NCBI GenBank assembly: GCA_020629795.1
Contig: JAHDCR010000001.1
Location: 1-64,000 of the forward strand
From: Candidatus Altimarinota bacterium
GTDB taxonomy: Bacteria; Patescibacteriota; Gracilibacteria; BD1-5; UBA6164
Reading direction: 5' to 3'
Length of the DNA: 64,000 nt
Part shown: positions 46,344-57,284 of the stretch, piece after piece
Layout: each line of letters opens with the position of its first letter
Position numbering within the stretch: position 1 is the first letter of the stretch
Position numbers and translations under genes: made by a program
Notes under the pieces: model-generated
The model's database searches: none
What the model saw: only the letters and a program-made list of their open reading frames with translations
What the model was told of the DNA's origin: nothing

Positions 46344-47594
46344 ATGGAAATATTTATTTGAGCTATGATAGTAAGTATCTTTTGATATTTCAATTTACAA
46401 ATACTCTTAAGCGATTTCACAGAAAAAAAAATACCTAACAAACATATAACAGGACTAATACTATTATTACCACTTTGGTATGTATATAACATATTTTATA
46501 TAGAGTATGTTGACGTTTGATTATGAATATTAATATGAAAAATCCTGGTATCGATGTTTATTAGTTTTTGACTTTATTACTACAGAGTATGGGGAGCTTG
46601 AGATTCAAAATATTTCTTTGTATTAACTCTATTTCTCGCTAAAATTGATCATCTGATATTCCTGTGAAACATAGCTATTGTAACTTTCTGAGTAATGATT
46701 TTATACCTACTCTATTTTGTATTTATAAAACTTACATTCTATAAAAAATTCAGAGATGACGTATTTTGAATAATAAAAGATGATTATTCTAAATTTCAAG
46801 CATCAATAATAAAAAAATCTGAATCTATCATACAGATATTTCATCTTATTTTAGGACTCACTATTATATATATCGCTTTGCGTTTTTTTAAAATCATAGT
46901 GATTAATTTTACATATCTCCCGAATATTCAAGACATATGGATAAAATATACCGAGCATATAATAATATTTATTCTCATATTTTTTATTTTCCTAATTTAT
47001 ATTATTAAATACACCAGTACATATATATTTAGAAAATTAGATAATAAATGATTTAATACTCATATAATAAAGTCTTTTTGTCTCTATTTTTTTTCACTAT
47101 TACTTTTTATCATAATTGTATTTCAGCTTAAAAACAATACGCAAGAAACGAAAAATATACTCTTTTTACTTTTTACTAGTTATTTAGTACTCTATGCATG
47201 AGTGATATGCTGAAAATATTTTTTTACACTTACTTTTCACTCGAGTGAAAAAGCGAGCATAAAAATTGATAATCTTAAAACAGGTATGATTATTGATCAA
47301 CATCATATTGAGCATTTATTTAGATGAAGAGAGGTATTAGCAGATGATATGGAATATAACTTTAAAACAAAAGTACTAGACCTACAAAGTATACAAGCAT
47401 TGAAAAAAACTATAAAATATATCAATCTAAGCATTGAAAAAAATAGAAAAGATGAAAAACCTATTACAGATATAGTAGTCATAAAAACTATTTCTTACTG
47501 AATCTTTATTTACACAGGATTTATAGGTACAATGATTTTCTGAAACACCATCATCAAAAAAATACTAGATTTATTACAATTATTATTTATATAA
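46344..47594 (+). CDS. A24-like GxGD membrane aspartyl peptidase with long C-terminal extension
   Basis: 416 residues, about eight hydrophobic segments. The first third has both catalytic motifs of prepilin/preflagellin peptidases: Asp24 in LSDFTEKKIPNKH (first Asp plus I-P-N) and Asp87 in VWGAGDSKYF (G-x-G-D-x-K). TGA encodes the second glycine of GAGD. Prepilin peptidases are 200-280 residues; here a ~280-residue extension with further helices and a soluble, Lys/Glu-rich segment (TGMIIDQHHIEHLFRGREVL) follows. It could process the pilins of this genome or, given its place inside the island, the modified peptide. It converges with and overlaps the 2OG oxygenase by 12 bases. Confidence 0.65.
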
Positions 47595-48290
47595 TAATTG
47601 ATCATGATAGGTCTTTCTTTCTCATGAGGAAACTCATTGAACTCTATGCCAAGAAATATCTCTTTCACATTTAAAAAATACAAAAGTATTCATAACTGGA
47701 GCTATTGATTTATAAGTTATAGCGTTGATATCTCTTAAATTGTTTTTATATCACAGTTCTAAAGCTCATCACTGTGACTCATTCCAGTCTTCATTTAAAA
47801 AAAATACATAACTTCCTGCAACTGTATTTACAGGACCATCAGTATGCCAAGCTAAATAATCACCTGAATTGTAAATTTGTATGAGACTTCATCTACTCCC
47901 TAGTAACGAACGCATAATATTTTCAAGCCTAAATCACAACGATATAGGTGTAGAAACAGCCGTATTGTAAAAGTATTCCATATACCGATAAAACGAAGCA
48001 CTATGAAAAAATCTATATAAGTCAGCAAGGTATTTACCTGATATATAACTTCAAGTTCATTTCTTATATCATTCTTGGTTGGTATAAAACTCTTCATGGT
48101 CTCTCTTTCCTACTCTAATATCATTCTTAATTCATTCTATAAAATCATCTTTGAAAAAATCTGGTAAAGCTAAATGCTTTACATATTTTTGAGAGTAAAA
48201 ATTCTCCTTTAACCTATGTAAATTATCTTCATCAAGATATCTATCTGCTATATATTTTTTTAGAAATATTAGGTCTTTTTTATTGAGCAT
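47583..48290 (-). CDS. Fe(II)/2-oxoglutarate oxygenase A
   Basis: 235 residues. The double-stranded beta-helix core has the iron ligands H149-x-D151 (YLAWHTDGP) and H215 (ISWHRVQG), followed by the 2-oxoglutarate arginine in SSGERKTYH. The arrangement resembles prolyl-hydroxylase / TPA1-like 2OG-FeII oxygenases, which hydroxylate amino acid side chains in proteins or peptides. It overlaps the twin radical SAM gene by 11 bases (coupled translation), and a second oxygenase lies on that gene's other side. Hydroxylation of the island's peptide substrate is inferred. Confidence 0.82.
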
Positions 48291-49980
48291 TCTTTCAAAT
48301 TTTATTCAGTAAACTATCAAAATATTTTTTACTCACAGTATCAATCTCATGTCAGTAAAACTCTAACGAATTATCATTACACCTTCACTTTGTATCTATA
48401 TCAATGAAGATATTCTTATTTTTTCTCATATTTTCTATATATGAAAATGATTTCCCAGAAGCAGCAATAATGTTTTTTACTGCTTGCATAATATCAAATT
48501 TAGACCAAGTAATTCATTTTCAAAATATAAGTTCAAAATTAATCCTATTCAATCATAATGAGTGTATAAATTCTATATTTTTCGAAATCATAGTAATTTC
48601 TTTGGGTGAAAATGCGAGTAACACTATGGTATTATCATGTTGTAAATATTTTTTATATTTTTGAATTTTTTGCAACACAAGTCCGGAACTATTATCCCTC
48701 ATATAATCGTTTGTTTCTATTGTACCATTCAACGATATATGTATTTCAAAATCATTTTTAGATAAAAAATCAATTATATCATCATCAACAAGCATAAAAT
48801 TTGTTGCGATCTTTAAATATATATTTTTATGATGATTTTCATTTTTTTGATGTATATATCCTACTATTTTTATAAGTAATTTTTTTTCCAAAAGTGGTTC
48901 TCATCAAAAAAATGAAAAAGTAATATTGTCTCCTGCTCGTTCTAAATAAAAATCTACAATATTTTTTGCCTCTGTAAATGAAAGGGTTTCATTTTTAAAA
49001 TCTACATAACAATAACCACAACGTATATTACATTGTCTAGTTAGATTGAATCGAACTTCATTAATATCTGGGTTTAGAAAATTAATTTGATTCTTATTAA
49101 TATATTTATGAAATTTTAAAAATGTTGAATTTAGTTTTTTATATGAAAGAGTTTTTTCTTCTAAATTATCCTTATTATCTAAATACCATCCCACAGGACA
49201 CACATAAAACCATCTATTTGGATCTTGTTTATAACCTATAGCATCTTGAAAATAATCATAGACTCGTTTATAATTAAAATTTTCATACTCTTCTAATGAG
49301 CGAAACCTATTACACAGTTTACGGTCTCAAGTCTTGTTATAAATATGTTTTTCACATCCATAATCCATTACTTTCAGATAATTTTTTGCGATTCCTCAAA
49401 TTGAAATATTGTGTCGCAAAATAAAATCTGAAAAATATTTTAAAATTTTCTCTAAAGCAATTAGGTCTGCTTGATTCCAAGTTGCATATATCTCTGGAGC
49501 AAAACAAAAATTTGTAAAACCATACCTTGAAAATTCTAAAAATTTTGCTATAGACTGTTTAAAATCTTTCGGGTCAAAAATTATATACAAGGAAATATTA
49601 TTCTTTAACTCAAGCAATATATCAATTTTTCTTCTGATTTGAATAAGAGATCACTCATGCAAAGATATAAGTACTTCTATGTTTGAATAAGAGTTTATAA
49701 ATGTTATTTTTTCATCATTTAGTAAAATACCATTAGTTATAATGGTAAAATTTATATCCGTTTTCTTCAAGCTAACACTTTTGATGATGTCTTTTATATC
49801 ATTCCATTTCACAAGTGGTTCACCTCATAAAAATTTAATCGCATCATAGGATAATAAATCTATTCGCTGAGAAAATTCTGTAGCATTAAAATGTGCGTCC
49901 TCTTTTTTTACAACATCAACATAACAATATTCACAATTTAAATTGCAAATATCTGTTATATATAAATCTAAGATTTTCAT
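48280..49980 (-). CDS. Twin radical SAM protein (two complete domains in tandem)
   Basis: 566 residues in one uninterrupted frame. Domain 1 has C12-N-L-N-C16-E-Y-C19 (ITDICNLNCEYCYVD) and KFLGGEPLVKW; domain 2 has C317-N-I-R-C321-G-Y-C324 (RQCNIRCGYCYVD) and FFGGEPLLEKK. In both GGEP motifs a glycine is TGA. Cysteines between the domains (DYGCEKH, KLCNR, YVCPVGW) could bind auxiliary clusters. Radical SAM enzymes generate a deoxyadenosyl radical and, in peptide-modifying subfamilies, make cross-links, epimers or thioethers. A duplicated rSAM in one chain is rare. It overlaps the genes on both sides. Confidence 0.9.
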
Positions 49981-50654
49981 TAGTTTTTCTTCATTATTGT
50001 TGATTGTATAGATAGACGAAGAGCATTCGTAGTTAACTTACTCACTCTGTGATATGCATCAGGAGAAGCTAAAATAAGTACTAGAGTATTTTTTTTGTAT
50101 GGGATAGTCTTATAGCTTGAAATATGACCTGTTTGTCACTTGTTTCACAAGTCTAAATTTCATCCTTGAGTCTCATCCCAATCTCAACTATATCATCCTA
50201 AATAGTACGTAAACGCTCATAGAGATCATTCTGAAATCGGACCATCTACATGCCAATCAAAAAAATCTCATTTTTCATATATTTGAGCAATTGCTCAGCA
50301 AAAATCATCTTTTCATAAAATTGAATTAATTTCTCACCTATCTACATAGAATTCTTGTCTCACACTTTTTCACGTAAAAATAGATAAGTATTTTTCAAAA
50401 ACGGGGCTTTCAAAAAAATTAAATATTTTTCCGAGAGCTTTTCATTCTAATACTACAGTTTTATTATTTCTATGATGAGAGGAGTGAATATCTACTTTTG
50501 TATAGTTTTGATTTTGAATTTCCTTTTCTACCTGTAGATATAAATCTGAATCAATAAAATTTTCCCAGATAAAATATTGAATTCAATTATTATTATTAGA
50601 ATCTTGAATCTTTTTTAAAATATGAGATGAATCTAAGTGAGATTTTGAAATCAT
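49980..50654 (-). CDS. Fe(II)/2-oxoglutarate oxygenase B
   Basis: 224 residues. H135-x-D137 (FDWHVDGP) and H202 (PDAYHRVSKL) are the iron ligands, and an arginine in NALRLSIQ could bind 2-oxoglutarate. The segment LGGYSGDWDETQGGNLDLG parallels FFLNEDWNESQGGALELG in oxygenase A, so the two are diverged paralogs. The stop codon overlaps the start of the twin radical SAM gene (TAATG). Peptide hydroxylation is inferred from context. Confidence 0.82.
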
Positions 50655-50709
50655 AACTAGGCATAAAATTTAAATACATCTATTATACTCAAATAAAAGA
50701 GCATACAAG

Positions 50710-51399
50710 TTATATAAAATATATTTCCTGCTTATCTCACTCACAACAATAATATGTGATTTTATTTTGAAATACATACTCTGATTTATAACTGTGTTGC
50801 TCTATTTCAATAGATCTAAGTATTTCAGGATAGAGAGTACTGATATTTATTGGAGTATTGAAGCGAAAAAATATTTTATTTCTCTCTCATGACTTAAGTA
50901 CTCCGACTTCTTTAATATTTCATTTTTCAATCTTATCAGGAAGGTTTTTAAAATATACTTTATTCAAATGCACTAGTTCATAGACTTTTAAAGTTATAGA
51001 TTCATTGTAGATATCGAATCAGATACAATCAAATTTTAAAAAATCTTGATTTAAATAATATTTTTGAATATTTAGTATTTTTTTAACTTGAGTTAAGATT
51101 TTTAAAGATTGTTTAAAAGAGAGATCATAGAGAGAAATATAAAATTTCACTCTTCAAGTCTCTATATCCTCTCAAAAATGAAAAGTTGTAACATCTAGTT
51201 CAGATATTGAAAAAATTTTTTGTATATTTTTAGTTATAGATTCATGAAAATTATAACTCATTAATTGTTCATAAATTTTATTTTTATATAACACTTTATC
51301 TCAAAAAGATCGATATAGTATCTTAGTAGTACATCATATACCAAGAACATAAGTCGATTCCAAATTGGTACTTCAGGCTAATTTTTTACAAAGTTTCAT
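50710..51399 (-). CDS. Unknown protein in the peptide-modification island, 229 residues
   Basis: Read with TGA as Gly, no membrane segment or signal peptide. Two beta-strand-like stretches with a central basic residue (TGRVKFYISLYD and CIGFDIYNESITLKVYEL) and a Cys-rich end (YYCCEGDKQEIYFI). The strand pattern reminded me of ABBA-type peptide prenyltransferases (PatF/TruF), but I cannot confirm this by eye. It overlaps the upstream TPR gene by 14 bases and is followed by oxygenase B, so it is co-expressed with the modification enzymes. Confidence 0.7.
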
Positions 51400-52471
51400 G
51401 AGAATCTTTTTTATTTGAAATATATTTAATTTTCTTTAAATATCGCTTGACCATATAATTTTCCTTATTTAGATTTTTACTTTTTTCCAAAAAGTCTTTT
51501 GCTAATGATATGTTTCATAAGAAATAATAACACATTCATATTTTGTATATCAGGTATGCATTCTCATTTTCAGTAGTATATCACTTGTAATAATACAACA
51601 AAGCAGACTGATAATCTTTTCGTTTGTAATAAATGTTTCATATACCATTATTTGCATAACTATCATCTTTTCTTAATTGGAGCGATTGAAGAAAATATTT
51701 AAATGATTCATCGTATCTTCAGCTTTTAAATAAAACATTTGCTATACCGTTATAAGTACAGTAATCATTTGGTATATTTTTTATACTTTTTAAATAAAAA
51801 TTAAGTGAAATAGTATACTCTTCAAGTTCATAAAATATATTTCACAGGCAAGTAAAGTCATTGCTCCACTCATTTTTCGATATAAAATGTTGCCTAAAGA
51901 AACGTATATTTATACAACTATTAGAATCTCGCTTAATACATTTTACTATTCAATAATATGCATAAACAAAATCATACTCTAATGCTTGTATAAAGTATGA
52001 ATAAGCATCTGATATATCTCACTTTTTATAATAAATCATTCATATATAGTAGTGGAGTATTCCACTATTTGGATAATTTTTCAAGCTCTCTATATAAATT
52101 TTTAAGGCTTTCGTATAGTTTCCAAATATATCCACATGCACCTGACATTCGAGATTACACAAGTATTCAGAATTATATTTATAATTTATTCTTAATTTTT
52201 CAATATCTTCTAAAAGAGTATAAGTATTCCCTTGTGAGAAATCTATAAGTAGCTGTATCTCTTTTAATCGGGGACTCTCAATATTTAGAGCTTTTACCTT
52301 TGTGATAACTTTCAATGAATCTGAGAATCTCCCCCTTTGAAACAAAGAAAAAGATAGCATATATGCTATATCCTCATTAATTTCTGGATTTCATATATAG
52401 TCATGAATTAGCTTTATGAGTTGCTCATACTCTCACTTTTCAAATAAATTATGTACATCTTTATCAATCAT
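51386..52471 (-). CDS. Tetratricopeptide repeat (TPR) protein
   Basis: 361 residues made of about nine helical hairpins of TPR type, for example GNYTKALKIYIESLKNYPNS, GMIYYKKGDISDAYSYFIQA and GNIYYKRKDYQSALLYYYKG. TPR proteins are protein- or peptide-binding scaffolds. No signal peptide. In this operon it could present the precursor or hold the enzymes together; this is inferred from position between the asparagine-synthase-like and oxygenase genes. Confidence 0.88.
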
Positions 52472-52474
52472 GAG

Positions 52475-53905
52475 TTATATCATATGTTTTTTAAATTCAC
52501 TCAAAAGTATATTCTTATTATTTGCTAATTTTGAGTCATACAAGTTTTCAAATTTTATACCTAGATCATATCAGTATTCTCAAGAAACTATTTTAATTCA
52601 TTTTTCAAATAAAAATTCTTCTGCTTGCTTCCTATAATTTTTATCTTTAAAAAATCTGAGTAATTCATAATCGGTAAATGGCAATCTCCTTTCAATACCG
52701 CTACGAAGAGATAGTTTATCGATAATTTGCAAGTTATAGTCAAACATTTCTTTATTTAAAAATTCTTGGCTGATATTGATTACTTCGACTAAATTTTTTT
52801 CATAAAAATACTTATAACGTGCAAGGATTGATTTATATGGATAGTGATTATTTCAAAGAATGAGTTCTTCTTTTCCATCTCATCAAAACTCTACCTTTAT
52901 ATCTGAGTATTCAGGAAAACTCTTTTTTAAAATTTTATTTAGATCAGGTATGTTAACTATACCTTCGTGCGTATACAAATCTTGAGCAGATTGTGTAAAC
53001 ACATAGTCATTCATGTTAATTACTAGGTGTTTTATATTATGCTTTCTGGCATTTTCACTGGCTATGTTAATATCTTGTGTATTTTTGTCAGTTAAAAAAC
53101 TGTATGCAATTATCTCTCAACTAAAGTGCTTTTTTAAAAAATAAAGAATAAGATTAGAGTCTGGTCACCCGGATAGCCCTAAGAAAATTCGTTTTTGAAA
53201 ATGAGGAATTCTTCGTATTACACTTTTTTCAAGTGTCTCTATAAAATTAGACTGTATATCCCTATATTTATAAGGAGAAAAGTCAGCTATTGAGACCTTA
53301 TTGTCTTTAAATTCTAAATATGTTCACGGCCTTAATATAAATATATCTTGCAGTATAGTTTGCGGGCTTATTCAAAACTGGAATATCATATGATGAATCA
53401 TTGATGTTTTTGAGCATACAGGAGCATTTAAAATAAGCGACTTAATTTCTGAAGCATAAAACAATTCTCATTTATAAATTCTATAATAAACATTATTAAC
53501 TCCCCATCTATCACGAAATAGTAGTAATTTCTTTTCCTGAATGTCATAAATACTTATTGCAAACTCTCAGTTCAAAATATTTACAAAGTCAGCTCACATT
53601 TTTTTATATGCTAAAGCTATTATTTGCAGTTCTGTATATATCTGCTCATGAGAGTCTATAGATAATTGTTGAAGTATATCACTTTTATTATATATTTCTC
53701 AAACCAATCAAACTATGATTGTATCTCAAATAAAAGGTTGAGAAGTATTTTTATCAAGGTCAGATATTTTTAGATGAGCGTGATAAAAAGAATAATTATC
53801 AGCAACATAATAATTCTCATCATCAATAGCTCTTTTCTTTAAAGTAGAAGCTATTTTTTCGATAAGTTTTCTGTTTCAATATGTAAAACCAGCAAATCAA
53901 CACAT
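52475..53905 (-). CDS. Asparagine synthase-like protein (glutamine amidotransferase + synthetase domains)
   Basis: 476 residues, shorter than AsnB (about 550-640). The N-terminal glutamine amidotransferase domain starts MCGFAGF, with Cys2 as nucleophile, and has RDRWGVNNVYYR. The synthetase domain has the PPi-loop S245-G-G-P-D-S250 (one Gly is TGA) and ends SLRSGIERRLPFTDYELLRF, matching the R-x-P-F-L-D region. Asparagine synthase relatives adenylate carboxylates and amidate or cyclise them, as in lasso peptide cyclases. Its place in an island of peptide-modifying enzymes suggests action on a peptide, but true Asn or amide synthesis is possible. It starts 2 bases after the short radical SAM-like gene ends. 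Confidence 0.85.
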
Positions 53906-53907
53906 TA

Positions 53908-54756
53908 TTATATACTCTTAAAATTATAGCTATTCACATTACAAGCATTACAAATTTGTTGCTGTCTTTTTCATTTTTGTGATTCAATAAATTTATCCAT
54001 ATATATATGAAATTTTTCGAAATCTTTATATATTTCTGAGTTTTTTTGAAAGATATTACTTATAATTATATTTCAAAAACCACATGGAGGCTCATGGAGA
54101 CGAATATCTCATTTTCATGTAGTTACTTCAAAATAAGAAGGAAAAAATATAGAGTTATCTATGCTTATCTTATCTTGTGTAAGTCTATATCATTTATGAA
54201 TAATGCAACCTAATCGATTTAATCTTCATCATCATAAATGCTTTAATATACGTACTTTTACCGTTCATAGAACATAGTCAATTGGGGAAATTTTCTGAAA
54301 ACCCAATGCAATAAGCTTAGATATCATATATTCTAAGAGATTATGATTTTTATCATCCTTAACCCAGAACATATATTCAATATTATATCACATAAACTGC
54401 GGTAAACTCCTAAACATAGTAATCATGCTGCGTTTATCAAGATTCATTTGATATAAGAGCTCTACTCGTTTATTATTTTTTAAGAAACGAATATTTTCGT
54501 TAACGTTTTTTAAAGAACTATGAAATACTAATTTTAATTCATGTACTTGGGTTATTGATATAATTTTTCTTATAAATCTCTCATCTAATAAAAAAAAGTC
54601 ATAGTTAGAAAGAAAAAACTTTTTTCATAAAAATCATATTTCACAGCATCTTAAAATGTTTTTGAAAATTTCTGATTCATTATGAGAAATATTCTCTTTC
54701 TTAAAAATATTACAACCAGAACAATTTGAAACACATCAAGAAGATAGTGGTATCAT
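53908..54756 (-). CDS. Short radical SAM-like protein
   Basis: 282 residues. C8-V-S-N-C12-S-G-C15 near the N-terminus fits the CxxxCxxC pattern, and a C-terminal CNACN could bind a second metal or cluster. The middle part lacks a clear GGE motif and looks diverged (LSNYDFFLLDERFIRKIISI follows the strand/helix pattern of the TIM barrel). First gene of the minus-strand operon, directly downstream of the divergent promoter region. Function unknown; a partner or diverged maturase is likely. Confidence 0.6.
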
Positions 54757-54929
54757 AACGGAATATAACCCTTTAATCATTTAGTAGTTTGATTAAATAA
54801 TTCTGTAATTAATTGTAATTAAAAAAGCCAATAACTCAAATATTGTTCTTATTGCTAATCAACAAAAAGAATTAGAGTTTTAGGACATATTATATAAAAT
54901 ACTATTATGTATTTATTGAATATAAATTG
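54757..54929. promoter_or_regulatory. Divergent intergenic region inside the island
   Basis: 173 bases between two divergent radical SAM genes, very AT-rich, with two copies of TGTAATTA-like sequence and several TATAAT-like boxes (for example around 54892). It should hold promoters for both directions, but I cannot pick a single convincing -35/-10 pair. Confidence 0.4.
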
Positions 54930-56066
54930 ATGTCTATAACTATAAATCCTTTCAAATGATTCGATAAACAAATATATTTTGTGAAAATTATCATGTGAGA
55001 GGCTTGTCCTCTGAGGTGTGATTATTGTTTTGTAGATAAAGAAAATTGAAGAGTGATTTCAGAAGAACACCTCATGAAACTAATAGACTTATTATTGTAC
55101 TCACCTGGTCACAATAAGCTTTTACATCTATTATGATGAGAGCCATTACTTTGTTTTGATCTCATAATAAAGGCTGTTATATATGCTAGAAAGCTAGAAA
55201 AGAAATTATGAAAACAGCTCGATATTTCTTTTTGTACGAGTTGAATTCTGTTTAATCAAACAAAATTAGATATTATTCGAGACCATGATATATATCTCGC
55301 TTGGAGTATAGATGGTTCAAAAGAAATTCATGATAGAAATAGAAAACTTGCAAATTGAAAATGAAGTTATGATCTTATACTCAAAAATAAAGAAATAGTA
55401 CAAAAAACTATTAAAAATACTCATCTATGAATAGCCATCACTGTAGACACAAACACTATCAAAGATTTATATAACTCCTATATACATCTTGTTGAAAATG
55501 AAGGTTTTGAATGTACTATAAACGTTGCTCCTGTTGATGGTAAAATATGGCCGATAGAATTACAGAAACTTTTTATAACCGAGCTAGAAAAAATTCATAG
55601 CTATATTTTTAATAAAATTTCAGAATGAAAATTCTACTATCTCAACTCTATGAATAAGGAATTTAGATTTAACATGCTATCAGCGTTTAGAAAAAAAACC
55701 GGTAGATGTTTATGGTTTTATACAGAAGCATTTACAAACGGTGATATACTCTTCAACCCATTTGTAAATCGAGAAGAAGACTATAACAAATATGTTGTTG
55801 CTAATATTGGTGATACAGATTTTATTGAAAAAGTTGATCAATATATTGGATGTACTTATTGAGAAGATCAACAAAAATGTCACGATTGTAAAAATGACTA
55901 TTTTTCTAATATGAAAAATACTCTTCAAGATGTGCAACTAAATAATCTTTTAAAATATAGAGACCGAGTATCCATATTATACGCTAATAAAATAAGATTT
56001 GAAGCAAAAAATAACGAGCTGTATAAAAACTATATGCAGCTCGCAAAGGATCATATGTATGTATAA
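54930..56066 (+). CDS. Radical SAM/SPASM-type maturase
   Basis: 378 residues. C26-P-L-R-C30-D-Y-C33 (GEACPLRCDYCFVD) binds the SAM cluster, HLLGGEPLLCFD is the GGE motif (two TGA codons) and WSIDGSKEIHDRNRK is the conserved S-I-D-G-x-x-x-x-H-D-x-x-R strand of SPASM-family peptide maturases. Near the C-terminus, Cys residues in IGCTYGEDQQKCHDCKNDYF form a SPASM/Twitch-like auxiliary-cluster pattern. It is divergent from the big operon and convergent with the precursor operon, with only 2 bases between stops. Its position suggests it pairs with HxsB, as HxsC does in other systems, but I cannot show that it is HxsC. Confidence 0.88.
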
Positions 56067-56068
56067 TA

Positions 56069-56845
56069 TTATTGTGAGGTTGAAGCAAGATATGAATTAC
56101 ACATAGCCCTATCATATTCTCAAAAGAGTACACTACAATAATTATTATTTTTTGTAGCTCTATAATGAATAACATAATTATAACATTCTTGACGAGTAAG
56201 CTCATCAACTCATGAAATCTCCCCCTCATCACAATGTTTTTTTGCTTCTTCTAGACTATCAGCAGTTAGAGCTATATGAATTGGCCCATGTCCTAAATTA
56301 AGGCTAAATGGGTTTGTTCAGCTAGAAATAATTTCATACTGAGACGCTATAGTCTCCATGAACGGTTCGCGTAGTTCTTCTCATTCTAAGTTGTCTCCTC
56401 AAATATCTTTTAAATCTTGGATATATTTTGGATTATTCTCTTCAAGGACTTTATTAAAAATAAAGTTATAAAATTTTAGATAATTTTCTCTATCTTTATT
56501 TTTTGCAGCATAAATAACAAATAATAATGCTGGGTACTTTTGAGTGAATTTTTTATAATCTTCATAACTTTCAAGAGCATCAAATTCATTATAAAAATTT
56601 TCGTAAACTTTTTCGTTTTGATTCTTATCTACAAGATGATATGAATCATAGATATGAGCATCCAGTTCTAATGCGTCTTCTAAAGTTAAGTTTTTTTCCT
56701 CTATAAAAGTAACTTCAGATCCTGAAGCAGAATCTATAATATTTTCCGGACTAACTCAAGGTGATATCACTTCCCTATAATATAGAACACCAGCTAATAT
56801 TAAGTTTGTTATCAGTAAAAACAGAATAATATGTATTTTATTCAT
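56069..56845 (-). CDS. Membrane-anchored protein downstream of the precursor, 258 residues
   Basis: N-terminal membrane segment (IHIILFLLITNLILAGVLYY), then an outward, acidic and Tyr-rich domain with four Cys near the C-terminus (KKHCDEG, RQECYNY, NYCSVLF, RAMCNSY). No recognised family. It starts 21 bases after the precursor stop and probably shares its transcript, so a role in export, immunity or surface display of the peptide is possible. Confidence 0.65.
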
Positions 56846-56866
56846 AGAATTTGATTAAAAAGAAAA

Positions 56867-57259
56867 TTAACACCAACCTCAACTTCCATGATTTCAATGG
56901 CTATTATGACTTGAATGACTTGTTCCGGTAAATTCTGCTTGATTGAGGTGTGACATCCCCGTTCTTCAACTATAATTTCAACCGTTAGGTGTTCCACTAT
57001 AATGACCATTTATAATACCACTTGCATGTGAAGTCCTCGTACCACTTATTGCGCTTCAACCTTGATAGCCATTTGCATGAGCTTGTGAGTATGGAGTATT
57101 AGTACTGGAATGACCAGCAATTACATCCTCAATACCAGCAAAAAGTGCAACTCAAGCACTGAGTCAAATTGCATCTTTTTTTGTAATATTCCCACTTTCA
57201 TCCGTGAGGAAATTTTTCAAAGATTTTTTAAGCTTTGGGAATTTCTTATTAATTGTCAT
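56867..57259 (-). CDS. Precursor-like peptide with nine H-x-(S/N) motifs, 130 residues
   Basis: Leader part, residues 1-48: basic start MTINKKFPKLKKSLKNFL, acidic-Gly motif TDESGNITKKD, then hydrophobic IGLSAGVALFAGIEDVIA. Core, residues 49-130: Gly, Ser, His, Asn, Tyr-rich. All nine histidines (50, 61, 78, 86, 104, 115, 118, 121, 124) are followed by one residue and then Ser or Asn: six H-x-S, three H-x-N. It ends HGNHGSGGWC. Seven TGA codons encode Gly, so no standard-code frame spans it. It is directly downstream of hxsB/hxsD-like genes, as HxsA substrates are. His-Xaa-Ser repeat substrates of Hxs radical SAM systems are the closest known analogy. Confidence 0.82.
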
Positions 57260-57284
57260 AGTAGTAATTATGAGTATGTATACA

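Noticed and set aside
48553-49617. Three separate small radical SAM fragments
   Set aside because: They are parts of one frame joined through TGA codons; the join was checked by translating the stretches between them.
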